From: Glandiceps talaboti
Lineage: Eukaryota; Hemichordata; Enteropneusta; Spengelidae
Reading direction: 5' to 3'
Assembly (NCBI RefSeq): GCF_964340395.1
Contig: NC_135561.1
Location: 16,924,365-16,988,364 of the forward strand
DNA length: 64,000 bases
Positions 58,440-64,000 of the stretch are shown piece after piece. The stretch's first letter is position 1. Each line of letters opens with the position of its first letter. Made by a program: the position numbers and the translations under genes. The notes under the pieces were generated by a model. That model did not search any database. It had not been told where the DNA came from and saw only the letters and a list, made by a program, of their open reading frames with translations.

Positions 58440-59095
58440 GTTTACACAGAATATACATATTTGCTGAGATGGACTTGAATTTTATTTATATGAAATTAAT
58501 TCATTCCACTCTCTGTCTATGTCATGAGATACATAAATATTTTCCATATCTATCAACTGTCGTTCAGCACGTGATCCATAGGTCAAAGCGTTATCATTGT
58601 GTGCCACATGTAGCTGAGTAAGGTGAAATTCAGGGTTGGGACAATGTATGACTAGTACTTTGTATATAGTTACAATAGTATCGCTATGTGTACCGTGAAT
58701 CACTGCACCACCTATATGCTGACACAAATGATATATATGACATTAGCACGTGTATGAACATAGATAGCGATGTATTAGGAGAATAAAGAATGCACCAGAC
58801 TTATGGTAGAAATTCTCACGTAAGTGTAGGTCTGCCAATTTTAAAAGAAATTGTCAAGATTTATCGACATAAGTTTTCTTCGTTCAAAATACACATACTA
58901 TTTAAATAGTTGAAAGACCCAGTTCGGACAAGGATTAAGAACTTAGGTGTTAAAATCATTACTTGTCCAGCAGAGTTTTGATAACTGGTGGTCTAGAAAA
59001 AGCAAGTCAGCATTATTCTATGAAATCCCCGTGATAAAATAGTACTAACGTGGGCTTGAAACTCTAACCAATTACATTAAGACTATCGAAATTCT
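58440..59095. other. Upstream flank of PLAC8 copy 2
   Basis: The minus-strand frame at 58482-58727 has no domain. Nothing else was recognised. Confidence 0.35.
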
Positions 59096-59097
59096 CA

Positions 59098-59231
59098 TTT
59101 TAAGTTAATCTCGGTTACCCGGACTCTCGCCGCTGGGGGCTCTGCCCACGAGACCACCCAAAACGAGAGGTGGTCTCGTAGGCAGAGCGCCAACGGCGAG
59201 AGTGTGGGTAACCGACACTAACTTTAAGTGA
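59098..59231. mobile_element. ~130 bp hairpin element
   Basis: The left arm TTAAGTTAATCTCGGTTACC then CGGACTCTCGCCG, CTCTGCCCACGAGACCACC pairs with the right arm GGTGGTCTCGTAGGCAGAGC, CGGCGAGAGTGTGGGTAACC then GACACTAACTTTAA. The loop is CAAAACGAGA. A diverged end (GTCTCGGTCACCCAGACTCT) occurs at about 63934-63953. Confidence 0.75.
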
Positions 59232-59239
59232 AATTTGCT

Positions 59240-59950
59240 AGAAAACAATCAAAGATAACACCTGTTACGTATGTTAATTGATGTGTCATTATAATAAATG
59301 TGGCTTTGCAAACTTTCCATTGCTCGTATCCCATTCACAGATCACCCCTCACCCTTATGTGAATAGTGAAAAAAATGGAGGTCGACTCCTGTTTATAGAA
59401 TTAATGATTTAGGTTATCAATGACCTCGTGACCTACTCTGTAACTAGCTTGACTCTAGCCCCCATATTGACATACCAACATCACTCAGATCAGTGCTTCG
59501 AATTCCCGGGTTCATAATACCGCTACATAAATTCCATGTGCGACATAATCTTTAATGGCATACAGATTCAGTCAATCGTTGTCAAATGTCTAAGCAGACA
59601 AGACAGCAATCGGATCGGGTTTGAATGGAGTTGAAATATTTACGGTGGATACAGCGAAACACCTGTCCACGTAATGTGTTGATATTGTCCGTAGACATGT
59701 AACCCAACTGGACTACTTTTAACGAGTATCCCGATGAACTTGATATACAAGATGAATTGACCCCTAGCATAGTCAGAATCTACAGAAAATTCATTTGACA
59801 TTTGATATATTCAAATACAGGCAATTGCTTCTTTATTCAAAACTTACGGTCTCGAATACTTGATATATACTAGGAGCCTCATTTTGGTACTGACAGTTAC
59901 TGGGAAGTTATATCTTAAAATTACCAACAAGAACGTAAGTCTATGAATAA
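59240..59950. other. Non-coding spacer
   Basis: I saw no supported gene. Confidence 0.4.
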
Positions 59951-59954
59951 ATTC

Positions 59955-60345
59955 AACAGCCAATATCAGACCATGGACAAATGAAACCTGTTACAAACAA
60001 GGGAAGTAACCAAATGCATTTGATTAATAACGCTTGGCACAGCATGTTGGAAGTACAGAGGCTTGAATACAGAAGCTTGAATTACACGCCATGTTATGGT
60101 TTACTAAGAACAGTTCTGCCTCTTTATGTATACATGAAATGCCAGGGGAACTGGAAATGTGTTTGTGAACGTGAACTATTATGTAAAGTGGCCATAAAAC
60201 TATTCTTATCAAATGATGGCTTGTAATACAAGTCTCTGTTCCTCCAACTTGCTGTGCCAAGTGTTATTAATCCAATCAGTTGTTTACTTGCCCTGTTTGT
60301 AACAGGTTCCTTTCGTTCACAGTCTGATGTCTGAAGTTGTAATTG
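59955..60345. mobile_element. Hairpin (MITE-like) element, family shared with 43475-43830
   Basis: The left arm GAAACCTGTTACAAACAAGG, ATTAATAACGCTTGGCACAG, CATGTTGGAAGTACAGAGG is inverted at 60232-60310 (CTGTTCCTCCAACTTGCTGT, GCCAAGTGTTATTAATCCAA, CCTGTTTGTAACAGGTTCC). The arms total about 80-110 bp. Frames in the loop are not supported. Confidence 0.7.
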
Positions 60346-60349
60346 GAGA

Positions 60350-60940
60350 CGCTTAGAAGATACTAAATAAAGCAACATTTCTTTTAATCAAAGCTGAATT
60401 GGCGTTCATGAAAGTCAACAACATTTACAATGTATTATGTGATTAGTTATATTCTTTGAGCTGAATACATGGAGTACAAAAGTATAAAAAAAAATACTTG
60501 AAAACATTCATATATTCGGTCATGTCGGTAGTATTTTGTGAGTTTAAAATACTGAATCCAGGACGCTTTTACGCTAGTTCGGCGAGGCAAATTGTATCTC
60601 ACATCAGTTTACACGAAGTCTCGTACAGATTAGCAATTGAAGACAAAATGGTCACAGTTTACGATAGGTCAAAAATCCGTCACAGTTGTTATTTTTGCTG
60701 GAAGCTCTAATTCTTGCCTAATGTGCATTATCATGGGAAAACCACTGATGCATAAAAAATGCTGTTTTCAAAAAGTTTGTAACCTAGTGTTGCTCGATCA
60801 TTACCATGGTTATTTATCTTTCTATTTACTTGTTCAGAGTCCGAATGTCAACTTTTGTGTTGTACGTGTCGGCACACTGCAAATCACTACTACATTACAA
60901 GCGTTCCACATTTAAAATGGCAGAATTAGTTTGTGGACTC
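60350..60940. other. 3' flank of PLAC8 copy 3
   Basis: The short plus-strand frames lack domains. No clear polyadenylation hexamer could be assigned. Confidence 0.35.
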
Positions 60941-60948
60941 TGTATGTT

Positions 60949-61281
60949 CTAATTTCGTGCCATGGCGGCCGGTTTTGGTGCAGGCTGTTTCAGCTCCTGG
61001 GCTTCTTGCATCAAGGCACAGCATACACAGAAACAGTGGACACAGCAATCACCGCAAGGAGTTCCCATGATATCCCTCTCTCGACGAATTGCACCTCGAA
61101 CACCAGCCTGACAAATCATCCCCAAAATTGGGAAGAACGTACACAAGGCGTGGCAACAGCATGACTTCCCTACGGCAGCTGCGTTACGGCCAGCGGTGAC
61201 ACATGGACAGAAATAGGTACAAATACACAGGCCACAATCGCCGAAACATCCGAAGAGACCATGACTCCAATATTTTGGCAT
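60949..61281 (-). CDS. PLAC8-family cysteine-rich protein 3
   Basis: 110 residues from MPKYWSHGLFGCFGDCGLCI. Conserved parts are CTYFCPCVTAGRNAAAVGKS, CCCHALCTFFPILGMICQ, RGAIRRERDIMGTPCGDCCV and HCFCVCCALMQEAQELKQP. It is the most cysteine-rich of the four. HCFCVCC replaces HCFCPCC, and extra Cys occur in CCCHALC and GDCCVHC. The frame is open 17 codons upstream, but the start is chosen by paralogue alignment. Intronless like its neighbours. Confidence 0.95.
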   Translation of the reverse strand: MPKYWSHGLFGCFGDCGLCICTYFCPCVTAGRNAAAVGKSCCCHALCTFFPILGMICQAGVRGAIRRERDIMGTPCGDCCVHCFCVCCALMQEAQELKQPAPKPAAMARN

Positions 61282-61289
61282 CTCGATGA

Positions 61290-61660
61290 AAATCAGTGGG
61301 TTTTTTCGGAAGTCTGTGCTCGATGTATTCAACTGATAGCAGAGATTCTAGTGTCAGGTCTCTTCATGTCACCAGTCAATATTTAACAATTCAGTTATTG
61401 AGTACTTGGTGTTATGTGCATTTTTACCTACCTCTGCTCGTAAGGCTACATATGGATCAAGTACATAGTTTAAATGGAGGCGTTAACATCGGATCAGGAT
61501 TAAAACTTTGGGATTGACAAAAAAAGTTTATTCTGAATAGAAGAAACTTAATTCGACCCTTATGACTCCATTAGTAGTACTGATAAGATTGTTCTCATTC
61601 AAGACCATGGGAAAACACCGATATTTAAACACACACACGCAAACACGCACGCGCACATAG
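61290..61660. other. 5' flank of PLAC8 copy 3
   Basis: No TATA box comparable to copies 2 and 4 was seen. No gene was seen. Confidence 0.35.
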
Positions 61661-61679
61661 GCACGCAACCAGGCAGGTA

Positions 61680-61752
61680 GACAGGCATACAGGCATACAT
61701 ACATACATACATACATACATACATACATACATACATACATACATACATACGT
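61680..61752. repeat. (CATA)n microsatellite
   Basis: CATA units framed by CAGG/CGTG variants. Confidence 0.95.
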
Positions 61753-62254
61753 ACATACGTGCGTGCGTACGTCCATACAAAACCATGCGTGCGTGTTTGT
61801 CGGTCGGTCAGTCTGTTTGTTTGTTTGTTTGTCAGTCTGTGTCATATACTCTGTGTATGAGTAACGCAGTAAACATAAAATGGAACGCACCGATGAGGAA
61901 TAAACACAAGTGAAGATTATCTATATATTTAGAGACCTGATTAAAGCCATGTTTTTATAAAAATTTCCATTCATTCTCGTGTCGTCAAGGTAAACAATAA
62001 ATAAAAGCGTCATTGTGCTTGAAAGTCTAAGGTCAGAGGTCAGAGAGTCACAGCTTCAACATACAACAATGCTAACTGCGAATCTAATAATCGTCTTTAT
62101 TTGATTGTCGCACAAAATCAAACTGTTCATTTAGAATTGATGTGTACGGTCTTGTAAACGCTTGGTGTATATTCTACGTTTCGAACAGTAATAGTATTGT
62201 CCCGAACTGAACTGTTATAAAGCTGGTGTTGTTCTCAAACTCTGTATCTAGGTA

Positions 62255-62271
62255 GCGATATATATATATCG

Positions 62272-62367
<96 letters not shown>
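62255..62367. repeat. (TA)n microsatellite
   Basis: About 55 TA units interrupted once by the palindrome GCGATATATATATCGC at the left end. Likely cruciform-prone. Confidence 0.96.
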
Positions 62368-62369
<2 letters not shown>

Positions 62370-62379
62370 CTGATTTTAA

Positions 62380-62755
62380 CAATGTATTGAACTGTACATG
62401 GTAACCGCAGGTTTGGTAGCCGAACGTAATATTAAGGTCATAGATGAATGAGGTTCAGTTACGCGATTGAGCCAAATGATTCTTATCTACCGATACGTAA
62501 GTAAATGTCACAGCCAAACACAGGCGACAATCATATTCATATATTGTGATAAGGACACTTACATATATTGATATATTCATGTTAGAAATTATATAGTATA
62601 TTCTTTTCAAGTGAATTCAAAGATGTACCTATATATATATATGTAGCGATAATTTTTAATCGGCGAATTGCATGCAACATCAATATTTATCGCATTACAT
62701 AAGGTTCCAGAAGCAAGATTGTTGGGGAATCATTCCGTCATTGTTTTCTGAGTTT
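62380..62755. other. 3' flank of PLAC8 copy 4
   Basis: AT-rich; no canonical AATAAA on the minus strand could be assigned. Confidence 0.35.
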
Positions 62756-62761
62756 CGTTGT

Positions 62762-63094
62762 TTACTGTCTTCCCATTGAGGCTGAACGAGGTGCTGGTAT
62801 TCTCAACTCCCTTCCTTCCTGGATCAGACCGCAGCAAGGACAAAAACAGTGGACGATACAGTCCCCAACACCAGAACCCATTATGTCGCGGTCATTTCGG
62901 ATGGCACCCCTTACGCTCGCGGCACATAACATGTACAGGATGGGAACGAACACGGAAAGACCATGGAGACAGCATGACTTGTTAACGGCCTGGGCGTTTC
63001 GTCCGGCTGTTATACAAGGACAGAAGCATGTCAGAATACAAAGACTGCAGTCTCCGAAGCATCCCAATAAACCATTACTCCAATATTTCGGCAT
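62762..63094 (-). CDS. PLAC8-family cysteine-rich protein 4
   Basis: 110 residues from MPKYWSNGLLGCFGDCSLCI. Conserved blocks are LTCFCPCITAGRNAQAVNKS, CCLHGLSVFVPILYMLCA, RGAIRNDRDIMGSGVGDCIV and HCFCPCCGLIQEGREL. It begins at the first ATG of the frame, which supports the aligned starts chosen for copies 1-3. A TATA-like CATATATAAG lies about 130 bp upstream (63224-63234). It is the 5'-most member of the array on the minus strand, and further copies may lie beyond the window. Confidence 0.95.
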   Translation of the reverse strand: MPKYWSNGLLGCFGDCSLCILTCFCPCITAGRNAQAVNKSCCLHGLSVFVPILYMLCAASVRGAIRNDRDIMGSGVGDCIVHCFCPCCGLIQEGRELRIPAPRSASMGRQ

Positions 63095-63223
63095 CGTGGC
63101 GTCTCGAGCTTAAAAGACTGACTGAGATTTCAGGGTGAGATTTGAAATGGATTCCGTCCGATTTCGTCCAGGTAGTGAGTAAACAACCACCAATGCTAAC
63201 GACTAAATTCAATCGTAAAATCC

Positions 63224-63234
63224 TCTTATATATG
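63224..63234 (-). promoter_or_regulatory. TATA-like box of PLAC8 copy 4
   Basis: CATATATAAGA on the minus strand, about 130 bp before the ATG, similar in placement to copy 2. Confidence 0.45.
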
Positions 63235-63239
63235 ATGAC

Positions 63240-64000
63240 TAACTTTGCTCGGATAACAAAGTTACTGTATAACTAATATCCCAACCAAGGTAACCATAAC
63301 CACGACCTAGATATTGCATCGCAACCTCATGATTAGGGAACTAGTAGAATTTACAGCAAGGTAGCTCATGAGGAGAAAGTATTTTGGTCAAAACAACCCC
63401 CCCCCCCCCCCGCATCTTGGGGATCTCAAAAAATGTTATACCCTCCTCCCCCAATTGAAGCCAAGGATTTTCGTAGCCCCGAAGGTTACAGAGATTTATA
63501 TAGATATATATAGTAACCCCCCCCCCCCATCCCCGTCTCGCTTTCTGGAGATGTACGATAGACCACACATTTGGCTGTATACTTAGAAATACTTAATGAG
63601 AAGGGCCTTCCTTTGCAATCTTGATTTGGGTGAGAGACAACATCACCATGATCGCTAGTAGGGAGAGTGTGGGTGGGGTACCCCTCTCCCATGATAAGCA
63701 CATTTTTTGAAAATGAAGACATGGAGATTTATACGCTAAAATTTCAAACCGTACGCATTATTGAAAAAACATATAATGTCGTCTCCAATACCCTTCAATT
63801 GATATTAAGACATGCACTGTAAATGCCGTAAATTCTACTCGTTCGCTTACATGTGATCATGATTTTCCTATTATGAGAACACATGAGGCTGAATATGACG
63901 CTCAACATGAGATCAGTCTCACATTGCCCACTAGTCTCGGTCACCCAGACTCTCATCGAAGATGTACCAGTCGCTTTAGAAGTGATAACCAGTACCTAAA
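63240..64000. other. Window end, non-coding
   Basis: Two C-runs (about 63400-63411 and 63517-63527) flank a segment with no gene. Near 63885-63960, GAGGCTGAATATGACGCTCA resembles the tract at 25275-25310, and a diverged hairpin-element end occurs (about 63934). Confidence 0.4.

Overview
The window is animal nuclear DNA. It is AT-rich, has canonical GT-AG introns, metazoan-only gene families, a tRNA-derived SINE, Penelope-like and LTR retroelement pieces, many hairpin DNA elements and long microsatellites. The gene set (QRFP-type neuropeptide GPCR, TMEM45, BTB protein, PLAC8 family) suggests a bilaterian invertebrate. A marine deuterostome such as a hemichordate or cephalochordate is plausible, but a lophotrochozoan cannot be excluded. 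Phylum assignment is inference only.

Layout. 1-9.3 kb has no recognisable gene; it holds dispersed repeats, a 1.1 kb element with long inverted ends (1752-2882) and microsatellites. 9.4-18.0 kb (minus strand) carries a four-exon class A GPCR resembling QRFP/GPR103 receptors, with every inferred intron in phase 0. Its introns house a hairpin element, a SINE copy, a (CAGA)n tract and a 1.85 kb GC-rich-ended element inserted in a minisatellite. 18-23.9 kb is repeat-rich and includes a roughly 860 bp palindrome (21.79-22.65 kb).

24.0-37.4 kb is a tandem segmental duplication carrying two intact intronless TMEM45-like genes (25609-26514 and 36457-37350). A 5.84 kb LTR retrotransposon (30505-36342, ATAT target duplication, tRNA-Ser primer site) entered the 5' flank of the second copy after the duplication. 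Its 3' LTR now ends 114 bp upstream of that gene's ATG. The element has a helix-hairpin-helix domain ahead of a capsid-like Gag, a zinc knuckle and a retropepsin-like segment. It has no visible reverse transcriptase or integrase.

37.4-46.3 kb holds Penelope-like fragments beside palindromic CATA/TATG arrays, a decayed THAP finger and several hairpin elements. 46.4-48.2 kb is a single-exon BTB-BACK protein gene with an unusual cysteine-rich hydrophobic tail. 52.5-63.1 kb is a same-strand array of four short intronless PLAC8-family genes (about 110 residues each) separated by repeats.

The window shows no operon-like organisation. The main themes are local gene duplication (TMEM45, PLAC8) and heavy non-autonomous transposon load. 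No clearly new biological system was found. The strongest unusual items are the HhH-Gag LTR element next to a duplicated gene, the BTB protein tail and the diversity of hairpin elements.
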